Source: Mycobacterium heidelbergense (lineage in GTDB: Bacteria; Actinomycetota; Actinomycetes; Mycobacteriales; Mycobacteriaceae). Taken from it: a stretch of DNA of 64,000 nt. A program made the translations under genes and the position numbers. This document shows positions 44,981-52,830 of this stretch, piece by piece (positions within the stretch are counted from its first letter, which is position 1; each line of letters opens with the position of its first letter). Under the pieces are notes generated by a model. That model made no database searches. It worked only from the letters and a program-made list of their open reading frames with translations, and was not told where the DNA came from. The stretch lies in contig NZ_AP022615.1 in NCBI RefSeq assembly GCF_010730745.1, positions 2,604,001 to 2,668,000 on the forward strand, read 5' to 3'.

Positions 44981-46149
44981 TGTTGTCGGGTAAGGCTGCG
45001 ATCGTCGGCATCGGTGCCACCGACTTCTCAAAGGACTCCGGCCGCAGCGAACTCCGGCTGGCGGCCGAGGCGGTGCTTGACGCCCTGGACGACGCCGGCC
45101 TGAGTCCGGCCGACGTCGACGGGCTGACGACGTTCACGATGGACACCAACACCGAGATCGCGGTCGCGCGTGCGGCCGGCATCGGCGAGCTGAAGTTCTT
45201 CTCCAAGATCCACTACGGCGGAGGCGCCGCGTGCGCGACCGTCCAGCAGGCGGCGATGGCCGTCGCGACGGGAGTCGCCGACGTCGTGGTCGCATACCGG
45301 GCATTCAACGAACGCTCCGGGATGCGGTTCGGCCAGGTGCAGACCCGGCTGGTGGGAGACGCTGGCGCACAGGCCGATTCGACGGCCGCCGACAACTCCT
45401 TCTCGTATCCGCACGGGCTTTCCACGCCGGCCGCGCAGGTCGCCATGATCGCCCAGCGCTACATGCACCTGTCGGGCGCGACCAGCCGGGACTTCGGTGC
45501 GATCTCGGTGGCCGACCGCAAGCACGCCGCCAAGAACCCGAAGGCGTACTTCTACGAAAAGCCGATAACCATTGAGGACCACCAGAATTCGCGGTGGATC
45601 GCCGAGCCGTTACGGCTGCTGGACTGCTGCCAGGAGACCGACGGCGCGGTCGCGATCGTGGTGACGTCCGCGGAGCGCGCGCGGGACCTCAAGCAGCGGC
45701 CGGCGATCATCGAGGCGGCGTCGCAGGGCTCCAGCCCCGACCAGTACACGATGGTCAGCTACTACCGGCCCGAGCTCGGCCTGCCCGAGATGGGTCTGGT
45801 GGGTCGGCAGCTCTGGGCGCAGTCCGGGCTGTCGCCGGCCGACATCCAGACCGCGGTCTTGTACGACCACTTCACGCCGTTCACCCTGATTCAGTTGGAG
45901 GAGTTGGGCTTCTGCGGCAAGGGCGAGGCCAAGGACTTCATCGCCGACGGCGCCATCGAGGTGGGCGGGCGGCTTCCCATCAACACGCACGGGGGTCAAC
46001 TCGGCGAGGCCTACATCCACGGCATGAACGGCATCGCGGAGGGGGTTCGGCAACTGCGTGGCACCTCGGTGAACCCGGTGCCCAACGTGGAGCATGTGCT
46101 CGTCACCGCGGGTACCGGCGTGCCGACCTCCGGCCTGATCCTCGGCTGA
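44980..46149 (+). CDS. ltp2: Steroid side-chain retro-aldolase Ltp2
   Basis: Ltp2 cleaves the beta-hydroxy acyl-CoA, releasing the 17-ketosteroid and propionyl-CoA, and works bound to ChsH2. The 389-residue thiolase-fold protein has AAIVGIGATDFSKDSGRSEL, HYGGGAACATVQQAAMAVA, ETDGAVAIVVTSAERARD, VLYDHFTPFTLIQLEELGF and NTHGGQLGEAYIHGMNGI. It lacks the Cys-His-Cys thiolase set, as expected. The ATG at 44980 overlaps the chsH1 stop. Downstream lie tandem GC-rich repeats. Confidence 0.95.
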   Translation: MLSGKAAIVGIGATDFSKDSGRSELRLAAEAVLDALDDAGLSPADVDGLTTFTMDTNTEIAVARAAGIGELKFFSKIHYGGGAACATVQQAAMAVATGVADVVVAYRAFNERSGMRFGQVQTRLVGDAGAQADSTAADNSFSYPHGLSTPAAQVAMIAQRYMHLSGATSRDFGAISVADRKHAAKNPKAYFYEKPITIEDHQNSRWIAEPLRLLDCCQETDGAVAIVVTSAERARDLKQRPAIIEAASQGSSPDQYTMVSYYRPELGLPEMGLVGRQLWAQSGLSPADIQTAVLYDHFTPFTLIQLEELGFCGKGEAKDFIADGAIEVGGRLPINTHGGQLGEAYIHGMNGIAEGVRQLRGTSVNPVPNVEHVLVTAGTGVPTSGLILG

Positions 46150-46150
46150 C

Positions 46151-46205
46151 CCGCGCCGGCCCGCGCCGGCCCGCGCCGAGCGGCGCTACCCGCGCCGGCC
46201 CGCGC
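46151..46205. repeat. Tandem GC-rich decamer-type repeat
   Basis: After ltp2 the unit CCGCGCCGGC/CCGCGCCGAG recurs about five times in 55 bases. It is a simple sequence stretch before the next gene. No ORF or promoter was recognised in it. Confidence 0.55.
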
Positions 46206-46206
46206 C

Positions 46207-46292
46207 GAGCGTCACGCCAGCGTGGCCGTCAGCGTCGAACGTCACGCTAGCGTGACGCTGTGGATAGATGCCGCACGCTGACGTGACGCTTG
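46207..46292. repeat. Cluster of GCGTCACGC-TA-GCGTGACGC palindromes
   Basis: Three versions of the dispersed palindrome lie here: GAGCGTCACGCCAGCGTGGC, an 18-bp perfect palindrome CGTCACGCTAGCGTGACG at 46240-46257, and GCACGCTGACGTGACGCTTG. The cluster runs up to the AbiEi-like gene, and further copies lie on both sides of the insertion sequence. Confidence 0.65.
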
Positions 46293-46317
46293 GCGCGACT
46301 CGTGGAACGCTGCCGTC

Positions 46318-47163
46318 ATGGCGGAGCCATTCATCGGTAGCGAGGCCGTCGCGAACGGAAACGTCGTCAAGAGCGCGCTGCGGACGCGCTATACCAAGTT
46401 GTTCCGGGACGTGTACGTCATCCTCGGACTCGAGAGAAGTCCGCTCGTGCGGGCGAGGGCGGGATGGCTCTGGTCGCGACGGCGAGGCATTGTCGCGGGA
46501 CTCTCGGCCTCAGCGTTATATGGCTCCAAGTGGATCGACCCTTCCGCTCCGCTCGAGATCCTGCACACAAATCGAAATCCGCTGCCGGGCATACGAGTTC
46601 GCGGGAACAGCATTGACGATGATGAGGTCGTGTTGATTGAAGGTATACCGGTGACCACCCCGGCCCGGACGGCGCTCGATTTGGCGTGCTGGTACCCCAG
46701 GGACGAAGCGGTGGCGGCTATCGATGCTCTACTGGCGGCCGCGGACGTGAAGATAGCGGAGGTCGAGCTCCTCTTTGAGCGGTATCCCGGGCGGCGTGGA
46801 ATCCGTGGCGCGCGCAAGGCGGTCGTGTTGGCGGACGGCGGATCGCAGTCGCCAAAGGAGACGTGGCTTCGATTGTTGCTGATTGACGCGGGCTTTCCGC
46901 GGCCGCAGACACAGATTCACGTCTATGACGAGTTTGGCGAGGTCTTCGCGTATCTCGACATGGGTTGGGAAGAGCTGAAAGTGGCCGCCGAATACGACGG
47001 CGAGCAGCATCGAACCGATGGGTGGCGATACAGGTGGGATATTCGGCGACGGGAAAAGCTCGACCGGCTCGGCTGGATCGTGATCCGGGTGGTCGCGGGG
47101 GATCGGCCCGCCGAGATCGTTAGCCGCGTTCGCGCCGCATGGGCTGGCCGAGCGTCACGCTAG
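46318..47163 (+). CDS. AbiEi-like/DUF559-like protein (orphan)
   Basis: The 281-residue protein begins MAEPFIGSEAVANGNVVKSA and continues TKLFRDVYVILGLE and GIVAGLSASALYGSKWIDP, like AbiEi-type antitoxin-related proteins common in mycobacteria. The last 110 residues (SPKETWLRLLLIDAGFPRPQ, YLDMGWEELKVAAEYDGEQH, RLGWIVIRVV) look like a DUF559/Vsr-like PD-(D/E)XK nuclease fold with D and ExDG residues. No AbiEii-type toxin is adjacent. Its stop codon TAG straddles the insertion-sequence target site. Function unknown; I infer a nuclease-like fold only from motif spacing. Confidence 0.7.
   Translation: MAEPFIGSEAVANGNVVKSALRTRYTKLFRDVYVILGLERSPLVRARAGWLWSRRRGIVAGLSASALYGSKWIDPSAPLEILHTNRNPLPGIRVRGNSIDDDEVVLIEGIPVTTPARTALDLACWYPRDEAVAAIDALLAAADVKIAEVELLFERYPGRRGIRGARKAVVLADGGSQSPKETWLRLLLIDAGFPRPQTQIHVYDEFGEVFAYLDMGWEELKVAAEYDGEQHRTDGWRYRWDIRRREKLDRLGWIVIRVVAGDRPAEIVSRVRAAWAGRASR
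47149..47162. repeat. Left half of the target palindrome plus TA duplication
   Basis: CGAGCGTCACGC is followed by TA. With the right half at 48289-48302 (TA then GCGTGACGCTCG) it makes a perfect 26-bp palindrome once the insertion sequence and one TA are removed. Confidence 0.8.
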
Positions 47164-48288
47164 TGTTGTGAGTCATTAATTATGATCTAGCTGTTAGACT
47201 GGGTTGTGCCTGCTCCCCGTGCTGCCGAGATCGTGTTGACCGCCGACGAGCGGACCGAGTTGGAGGGGTGGGCACGACGGCGCAGCAGTGCGGCGGGGTT
47301 GGCGATGCGGTCGCGAATTGTGTTGGCGGCCGCCGAGGGCGGGACGAATACCGAACTGGCCCAACGGTTGGGATTGTCGATCACGACGGTGCGCCGGTGG
47401 CGCAATCGGTTCGTCGTTGACCGTTGTGACGGCTTGCTCGACGAGCCGCGTCCTGGCCGGCCCCGGGTCATCGGCGACGAGCGGATCAAAGACTTGATCA
47501 CCGCGACGTTGGAGACCACTCCACCTGATGCCACGCACTGGTCGACCCGGTCGATGGCCGAGCATCTGGGCTTGAGCCAGTCGATGGTCTCGCGGGTCTG
47601 GCGGGCATTCGGATTGGCTCCGCACAGACAAGATTCGTGGAAATTGTCCAAGGATCCACTGTTCGTCGAGAAGGTCCGCGACGTGGTCGGGCTCTACCTG
47701 GACCCACCCGAACGCGCGGTCGTGCTCTGCGTCGACGAGAAGACCCAGATCCAGGCCCTCAACCGCACCCAACCGGTGTTTCCGATGCTGCCTGGCACTC
47801 CGGCGCGGGCCAGCCACGACTACATCCGACATGGCACCTCAAGTCTGTACGCCGCCCTGGACCTGGCCACAGGCAAAGTCATCGGATCCCTGCACGCTCG
47901 CCACCGCAGCCGGGAGTTCCTGGCGTTCCTCAAAAAGATCGACGCCGAAGTCCCCGCTGACCTGGACTGCCACGTCGTGCTCGACAACGCCTCCACACAC
48001 AAGACACCGGCGGTGAAGCGGTGGCTGACCAACCATCCCCGGTTCGTGCTGCACTTCACCCCGACCAGCTCGTCATGGCTCAACCTTGTCGAACGCTGGT
48101 TTTCCGAGCTGACCACCAAAAAGCTGCGTCGCGCCACCCACACCTCGGTAAGACAACTCAACACCGACATCCGCGCCTGGATCCAAACCTGGAACGACAA
48201 CCCCCGCCCCTACGTCTGGACCAAGACCGCCGACCAAATCCTGACCAGCATCGGCAACTACTGCACCAGAATTAATGACTCAGGACAC
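47163..48288 (+). mobile_element. IS630-family insertion sequence
   Basis: The element is 1126 bp. Imperfect terminal inverted repeats begin GTGT and share TGAGTCATTAATT after a 2-base mismatch (17 of 19 bases equal). It is flanked on both sides by TA (47161-47162 and 48289-48290), the target duplication expected for IS630/mariner elements. One transposase gene fills it. The ends are intact and the frame is open, so the element is possibly recent and active. Confidence 0.92.
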
Positions 48289-48291
48289 TAG
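47206..48291 (+). CDS. IS630-family transposase
   Basis: The 361-residue DDE transposase has an N-terminal helix-turn-helix (NTELAQRLGLSITTVRRWRN), a second winged region (TRSMAEHLGLSQSMVSRVWR), and the catalytic DDE residues in VVLCVDEKTQIQAL, CHVVLDNASTHKTP and TSSSWLNLVERWFSELTTKK. The GTG at 47206 opens the frame 43 bases inside the left end. The stop codon TAG is formed by the duplicated TA plus the first G of the flanking DNA, so the element itself supplies no stop. Confidence 0.92.
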   Translation: MPAPRAAEIVLTADERTELEGWARRRSSAAGLAMRSRIVLAAAEGGTNTELAQRLGLSITTVRRWRNRFVVDRCDGLLDEPRPGRPRVIGDERIKDLITATLETTPPDATHWSTRSMAEHLGLSQSMVSRVWRAFGLAPHRQDSWKLSKDPLFVEKVRDVVGLYLDPPERAVVLCVDEKTQIQALNRTQPVFPMLPGTPARASHDYIRHGTSSLYAALDLATGKVIGSLHARHRSREFLAFLKKIDAEVPADLDCHVVLDNASTHKTPAVKRWLTNHPRFVLHFTPTSSSWLNLVERWFSELTTKKLRRATHTSVRQLNTDIRAWIQTWNDNPRPYVWTKTADQILTSIGNYCTRINDSGH

Positions 48292-48335
48292 CGTGACGCT
48301 CGCAGGCCGGCGCCACGCTAGCGTGACGCTCGGCG
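48289..48335. repeat. Right half of target palindrome and further copy
   Basis: TA plus GCGTGACGCTCG completes the interrupted palindrome. A second palindromic copy, CGCCACGCTAGCGTGACGCTCGGCG, follows at 48311-48335. The 56 bases from there to the Rv3538-like gene hold short GAGGC-AAAGAGGCC duplications and nothing else recognisable. Confidence 0.7.
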
Positions 48336-48391
48336 CAAAGGAGGCGGGCGAGGCGCAAAGAGGCCGGCGCAAAAGAGGCCGGCGATGCCCT

Positions 48392-49264
48392 CTAGACCGG
48401 GACGAGCTCGACGCCGCTGAGCACCACGGCGTTGTCGCGCGAAGGCGCGACAACGCTGGCCAAGAACCGGCCTTGGGAAGACGTCGAGTCCTTCCAGATG
48501 CCGACCTTGAGCGTCTCGCCGGGAAAGGCCACACCGGCGAAGCGTGCGCCATACGCGGCTACCGCACCGGCATCGCCATCCAGCAGCGCGTCGGTGATCG
48601 CCTTGCAGGTCATGCCGTAGGTGCACAGCCCGTGCAGAATGGGCATGGGAAAGCCTGCCGCGGCGGCAAAGTCGGGATCGGAGTGCAGCGGGTTGCGGTC
48701 ACCGCAGAGCCGGTACAGCAGCGCCTGCTGCGGCAGAATCGGGACCTCGACCTCCAGATCGGGCGCGCGGTCCGGCGCCGTGTCCGACGTGGACGGCCCG
48801 CGGGACCCGCCGAAGCCGCCTTCGCCGCGGGCGAAGATCGACCGCTTCTGCGTCCACAGCAGGGTGCCGTCCGGGGCGCTGACCGTCGTCTCGCTCCAGA
48901 TCACCGCGGCCTTGCCCTTGTCCCAGATGTCGGTGAACCGGGTGACGGCCTTGGCGGAGCCCGAAGGCGGCAGCGGCGCCGGCACTTCCACGCGCTCAGA
49001 CGCGTGCAACACCTTAGCCAGCTCGATGTCGATCCCGGGAAACTGCACCGTCGGCGGTGTGGTCATGTGGAAGCTGGCGGCGACATTGCCGAACGTCGGC
49101 AGCACCTGCGGGGTGTCGTCGGCCAGGTAGCGCAGCTCGCGCGGATCCATCGGATCCGCGCCGGCGCCCAGCCCAAGGTGGTAGAGCTGGATATCGCTGC
49201 TCTCCCAAGAGAATTCGATCGGATCCAGCTCGGCGCCCAGCGCGACTTCCACATCGATCGGCAT
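48392..49264 (-). CDS. chsH3: MaoC-type enoyl-CoA hydratase (Rv3538-like)
   Basis: The 290-residue protein is a double hot-dog enoyl-CoA hydratase of the HSD17B4/MFE-2 hydratase type. The hydratase-2 motif YRLCGDRNPLHSDPDFAAAAGF lies near residue 205 with HGLCTYGMTCKAI after it. The N-terminal half contains YHLGLGAGADPMDPRELRY. It corresponds to Rv3538, reported (from memory) as the ChsH3 hydratase of cholesterol side-chain oxidation, so the symbol is tentative. It lies one base downstream of kstD and probably shares its KstR-controlled transcript. Confidence 0.88.
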   Translation of the reverse strand: MPIDVEVALGAELDPIEFSWESSDIQLYHLGLGAGADPMDPRELRYLADDTPQVLPTFGNVAASFHMTTPPTVQFPGIDIELAKVLHASERVEVPAPLPPSGSAKAVTRFTDIWDKGKAAVIWSETTVSAPDGTLLWTQKRSIFARGEGGFGGSRGPSTSDTAPDRAPDLEVEVPILPQQALLYRLCGDRNPLHSDPDFAAAAGFPMPILHGLCTYGMTCKAITDALLDGDAGAVAAYGARFAGVAFPGETLKVGIWKDSTSSQGRFLASVVAPSRDNAVVLSGVELVPV

Positions 49265-49265
49265 G

Positions 49266-50948
49266 TCAGCGTTCTCCCGCGATGTGCAGGGCGGCGAGGT
49301 AGCCGAATGTCATCGCCGGCCCGATCGTGCCGCCCGGACCCGGGTAGGTGTGCCCCATCACCGGTGCGCTGACATTGCCTGCGGCGTAAAGCCCTTCGAT
49401 GATGCTGCCGTCGTCGCGTAGCGCGCGGCCGTGCACATCGGTGCGGATGCCACCCTTGGTCCCGAGGTCGCCGGGCACCATCCTGGCGGCGTAGTAGGGC
49501 GCGTGGCTGACCTCGCCAAGGTTGGGATTGGGCTTGTTGGTGGGGTCGCCGTAGTAGCGGTCATAGGCGCTTTCCCCGCGGTGGTAGTCCTCGTCGACGC
49601 CCGATCGCGCGAAGCCGTTGAATCGCCGCACGGTGGCCACGAATTCGCCGACCGGAAGCCCGGCCTTCTCGGCCAGTTGATCCAGGGTGTCCGCCCGGAT
49701 GATCACGCCGGAATCCAGCCACTTGCTCGGAATGCGTTGTCCGGGATTCAATCCCGCGAAGATGTAGCGGTCCCGGTACCGCTGGTCGAACACCAGCCAC
49801 GCGGGAATGTTCTCGCCCGGACCGGGCCCCTGGCCGTATTCCCCGCCGTACATGTGGTGGCAGGCTTCGACGTAGGGCATCGACTCGTTCATGAACCGCT
49901 TGCCGGACATGTTCACGATGATCGACCCCGGCGAGTTGCGCTCCGACAGCGCGAACCAGGGCGCGCCCACCAGCGGCACCGTCGGCCCCCACCAGGCGTC
50001 CTCCATCAGATCCAATGCGGCGCCGAGCTTTTCGCCAGCGACGATGCCGTCGCCGGTGTTGGCCTTGGCGCCGACGGTCCACTCGGTGGTGATGGGCGCA
50101 CGCTGGTACTTCACCCGCATCTGTTCGTTGTGCTCGAACCCGCCGCAGGCCAGGATCACACCGCGCCGGGCCCGGATCAACCGCGGCTCAGCCGATTCCG
50201 ACTCAGTGGCGTCGCGGACGTAGACTCCGCGCACCGCGCCGTCCTCGACGTAGAGGTCGGTGAGCGCGGTGTTGAGCACGACCGGCACGCCGGCCCGCTG
50301 CAACCCGATCCGCAACGGCCCGATCAGCGCCCGCCCCATGCCCACCAGGTTCTTGCCGCTCGCCTTGGCCCACATCGTGCGCGCGCCCACCCTCAGGCTG
50401 CGCAGCACGCCCCGCGGATGCCTCTTCAGTTGGTTAAGGCGCACGTAATCCTGTTGCATGACAACCACGTTGAGCGGCACCTTGCCGTAAGCCGGCTCCA
50501 GCCCGGCCTCGTCGGCACCGAGCTTGCGCGCGTTGAACGGCTTGGGCTCGATCGACCGGCCGCCGGCGCGGCCGCCCGGCGCCTCGGGGTAGTAGTCGGC
50601 GTAGCGCGGCACCCAGCACATCTTCAACGGCGTGTGCTTGAGCACGAACGACAGCATCTCGGGCCCGCGGCCGAGGTAGACGTCGATGCGCTCCGGCTCG
50701 ACGACGTCGCCGATGATGCCGTGCAGGTAGGTGCGGGCCGCCTCCGGGGTGTCGCGCACGCCGTCGCGCTCGAGCACCTCGTTGTTCGGAATCCAGACGC
50801 CGCCGCCCGACCGCGCGGTGGAGCCGCCGAAATGCGGGGCCTTCTCGATGACTACTGTCGATAGACCCCGGTGCCCGGCGGTTAAGGCAGCCACCATGCC
50901 GGCTCCGCCGCTCCCGACCACGACGACGTCGTACTCCTGCGCTGTCAT
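49266..50948 (-). CDS. kstD: 3-ketosteroid delta-1-dehydrogenase
   Basis: KstD introduces the C1-C2 double bond into 3-ketosteroid ring A, a step needed for ring opening. The 560-residue flavoprotein starts MTAQEYDVVVVGSGGAGMVA (FAD binding), then KAPHFGGSTARSGGGVWIPN, RGVILACGGFEHNEQMR, and the C-terminal NVSAPVMGHTYPGPGGTIG with substrate-binding Tyr and Gly. ATG 50948 matches M. tuberculosis; a GTG three codons upstream lies inside the operator. A KstR box begins 2 bases upstream of the ATG and no ribosome site is present, so the mRNA is probably leaderless. Confidence 0.96.
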   Translation of the reverse strand: MTAQEYDVVVVGSGGAGMVAALTAGHRGLSTVVIEKAPHFGGSTARSGGGVWIPNNEVLERDGVRDTPEAARTYLHGIIGDVVEPERIDVYLGRGPEMLSFVLKHTPLKMCWVPRYADYYPEAPGGRAGGRSIEPKPFNARKLGADEAGLEPAYGKVPLNVVVMQQDYVRLNQLKRHPRGVLRSLRVGARTMWAKASGKNLVGMGRALIGPLRIGLQRAGVPVVLNTALTDLYVEDGAVRGVYVRDATESESAEPRLIRARRGVILACGGFEHNEQMRVKYQRAPITTEWTVGAKANTGDGIVAGEKLGAALDLMEDAWWGPTVPLVGAPWFALSERNSPGSIIVNMSGKRFMNESMPYVEACHHMYGGEYGQGPGPGENIPAWLVFDQRYRDRYIFAGLNPGQRIPSKWLDSGVIIRADTLDQLAEKAGLPVGEFVATVRRFNGFARSGVDEDYHRGESAYDRYYGDPTNKPNPNLGEVSHAPYYAARMVPGDLGTKGGIRTDVHGRALRDDGSIIEGLYAAGNVSAPVMGHTYPGPGGTIGPAMTFGYLAALHIAGER

Positions 50949-50949
50949 A

Positions 50950-50963
50950 TAGAACACGTTATA
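50950..50963. promoter_or_regulatory. KstR box (kstD / hsaE)
   Basis: TAGAACACGTTATA fits the KstR motif. It is 2 bases from the kstD start codon and 70 bases from hsaE. On the kstD strand a TATAAC lies 9 bases before the ATG, so operator and promoter coincide. Confidence 0.88.
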
Positions 50964-51032
50964 GAATTGCCAGGGCTGGGCGCTACCGGCCCGGTCACAC
51001 CGATAACTTCACGACAAGGGGACTTCCGGGAA

Positions 51033-51818
51033 ATGCTCAGTGTTGCGATCCGCGACGAGCTGGCCGCCGACCTGGCGCAGGCGGAGCGGAGCCGGGAGCC
51101 GATCGCCCCGCTGACGTCCGCCTACCCCGATATTGACGTCGTCGACGCCTACGAGATCCAGCTGATCAACATCCGTCAGCGGGTGGCCGAAGGGGCCAGG
51201 GTGCTGGGGCACAAAGTGGGCCTGTCGTCGCTGGCGATGCAGCAGATGATGGGGGTCGACGAACCGGACTACGGGCATCTGCTCGACGAGATGCAGGTGT
51301 TCGAAGACACCCCGGTCAAGGCGGGCCGCTATCTGTATCCGCGGGTCGAGGTCGAAGTCGGTTTCATCCTGGCCGCGGACCTGCCGGGAGCCGACTGCAC
51401 CGAGGACGATGTGCTGGCGGCCACCGCGGCCCTGGCCCCGTCCATCGAGCTGATCGACACCCGGATCACCGACTGGAAGATCCAGTTGTGCGACACCATC
51501 GCCGACAACGCCTCGTCGGCGGGCTTCGTCCTCGGTGACGCCCGGGTGTCGCCGGCGGACCTCGACGTCAAGGCGATCGACGCGGTGCTGACCCGCAACG
51601 GTGAGGTGGTCGCCGAGGGCCGCAGCGATGCGGTGCTGGGTAATCCGGTGACCGCGGTGGCGTGGTTGGCTCGCAAGGTGGAAAGCTTCGGGGTGCGGCT
51701 CCGCAAGGGTGACGTCGTGCTTCCCGGATCGTGCACGCGGGCGATCGATGCCCGCGCCGGTGACCAGTTCGTCGCCGACTTCACGGGGCTGGGTTCCGTC
51801 CGGTTGTCGTTCGAATAG
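51033..51818 (+). CDS. hsaE: 2-hydroxyhexa-2,4-dienoate hydratase HsaE
   Basis: HsaE hydrates the dienoate released by HsaD to 4-hydroxy-2-oxohexanoate. The 261-residue protein is of the MhpD/hydratase-decarboxylase family: PIAPLTSAYPDIDVVDAYEIQ, LGHKVGLSSLAMQQMMGVDEPD, YPRVEVEVGFILA (metal-binding Glu residues) and DNASSAGFVLG. The ATG 51033 gives MLSVAIRDELAADLAQ, collinear with Rv3536c. It opens the hsaEGF operon divergent to kstD, with a KstR box between. Confidence 0.95.
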   Translation: MLSVAIRDELAADLAQAERSREPIAPLTSAYPDIDVVDAYEIQLINIRQRVAEGARVLGHKVGLSSLAMQQMMGVDEPDYGHLLDEMQVFEDTPVKAGRYLYPRVEVEVGFILAADLPGADCTEDDVLAATAALAPSIELIDTRITDWKIQLCDTIADNASSAGFVLGDARVSPADLDVKAIDAVLTRNGEVVAEGRSDAVLGNPVTAVAWLARKVESFGVRLRKGDVVLPGSCTRAIDARAGDQFVADFTGLGSVRLSFE

Positions 51819-51866
51819 GTGTCGGATTAGTTTTGAATTGATCCAAATATCCGAATAGGGAGCATC

Positions 51867-52781
51867 ATGCCGTCCAAGGCGAGTGTGGCCATTGTCGGGT
51901 CGGGAAACATCAGCACCGACCTGCTGTACAAACTTCTGCGATCGGACTGGCTGGAGCCTCGCTGGATGGTGGGGATCGACCCGCAAAGCGAGGGCCTGGC
52001 GCGGGCCCGCAAGCTCGGTCTGGAGACCACCCACGAAGGGGTCGACTGGCTGCTGGCGCAGCCCGAGAAGCCCGACCTGGTGTTCGAGGCGACCAGCGCC
52101 TACGTGCACAGGGACGCGGCGCCCAAGTACGCGGCCGCGGGGATCCGGGCCATCGACCTGACGCCGGCCGCGGTAGGCCCGGCGGTCATTCCGCCGGCGA
52201 ACCTGCGCGAGCACCTGGATGCGCCGAACGTCAACATGATCACCTGCGGGGGACAGGCGACCATCCCGATCGTGTATGCGGTCTCGCGGGTGGTGGAAGT
52301 GCCCTACGCCGAGATCGTGGCGTCGGTGGCGTCGGTGTCCGCCGGCCCGGGCACCAGGGCCAACATCGACGAGTTCACCAAGACCACCAGCAACGGCGTC
52401 GCGACCATCGGCGGGGCCGCGCGTGGCAAGGCGATCATCATCCTGAACCCGGCCGACCCGCCGATGATCATGCGCGACACCATCTTCTGCGCCATCCCCG
52501 AGGACGCCGACCGCGAGGCGATCGCCAAATCCATCCACGACGTGGTGGCCGAGGTGCAGACCTATGTGCCCGGATACCGGCTGCTCAACGAGCCGCAGTT
52601 CGACGAGCCGTCGATCAACTCCGGCGGCCAGGCCCTGGTCACCACGTTCATCGAGGTCGAGGGGGCCGGCGATTACCTGCCCCCGTATGCGGGAAACCTC
52701 GACATCATGACCGCGGCGGCCACCAAGGTCGGCGAGGAGATCGCCAAGGAAACACTGTCGGTCGCAGGAGGTACGCGATGA
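51867..52781 (+). CDS. hsaG: Propanal dehydrogenase (acylating) HsaG
   Basis: HsaG oxidises the propanal made by HsaF to propionyl-CoA with NAD and CoA. It forms a channeling complex with HsaF. The 304-residue protein has VAIVGSGNISTDLLYKLLRS (NAD binding) and the nucleophile Cys127 in NMITCGGQATIPIV. The ATG follows hsaE by 48 bases. Matches Rv3535c. Confidence 0.95.
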   Translation: MPSKASVAIVGSGNISTDLLYKLLRSDWLEPRWMVGIDPQSEGLARARKLGLETTHEGVDWLLAQPEKPDLVFEATSAYVHRDAAPKYAAAGIRAIDLTPAAVGPAVIPPANLREHLDAPNVNMITCGGQATIPIVYAVSRVVEVPYAEIVASVASVSAGPGTRANIDEFTKTTSNGVATIGGAARGKAIIILNPADPPMIMRDTIFCAIPEDADREAIAKSIHDVVAEVQTYVPGYRLLNEPQFDEPSINSGGQALVTTFIEVEGAGDYLPPYAGNLDIMTAAATKVGEEIAKETLSVAGGTR

Positions 52782-52790
52782 GCCGCGCCA

Positions 52791-52822
52791 TCGACGATGC
52801 AGAGCGAAGCGATGAGGAGGAG
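52791..52822. repeat. 32-base ribosome-site repeat, copy 1
   Basis: A 32-base segment ending GATGAGGAGGAG lies between hsaG and hsaF and is identical to 57637-57668. It supplies the AGGAGGAG ribosome site of hsaF, 8 bases before its ATG. Confidence 0.8.
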
Positions 52823-52830
52823 TGGCGCCG

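Noticed and set aside
46151..46292. Repeats after ltp2 considered as a CRISPR array
   Set aside because: Units are of different lengths and spaced irregularly, there are no unique spacers and no cas genes nearby.
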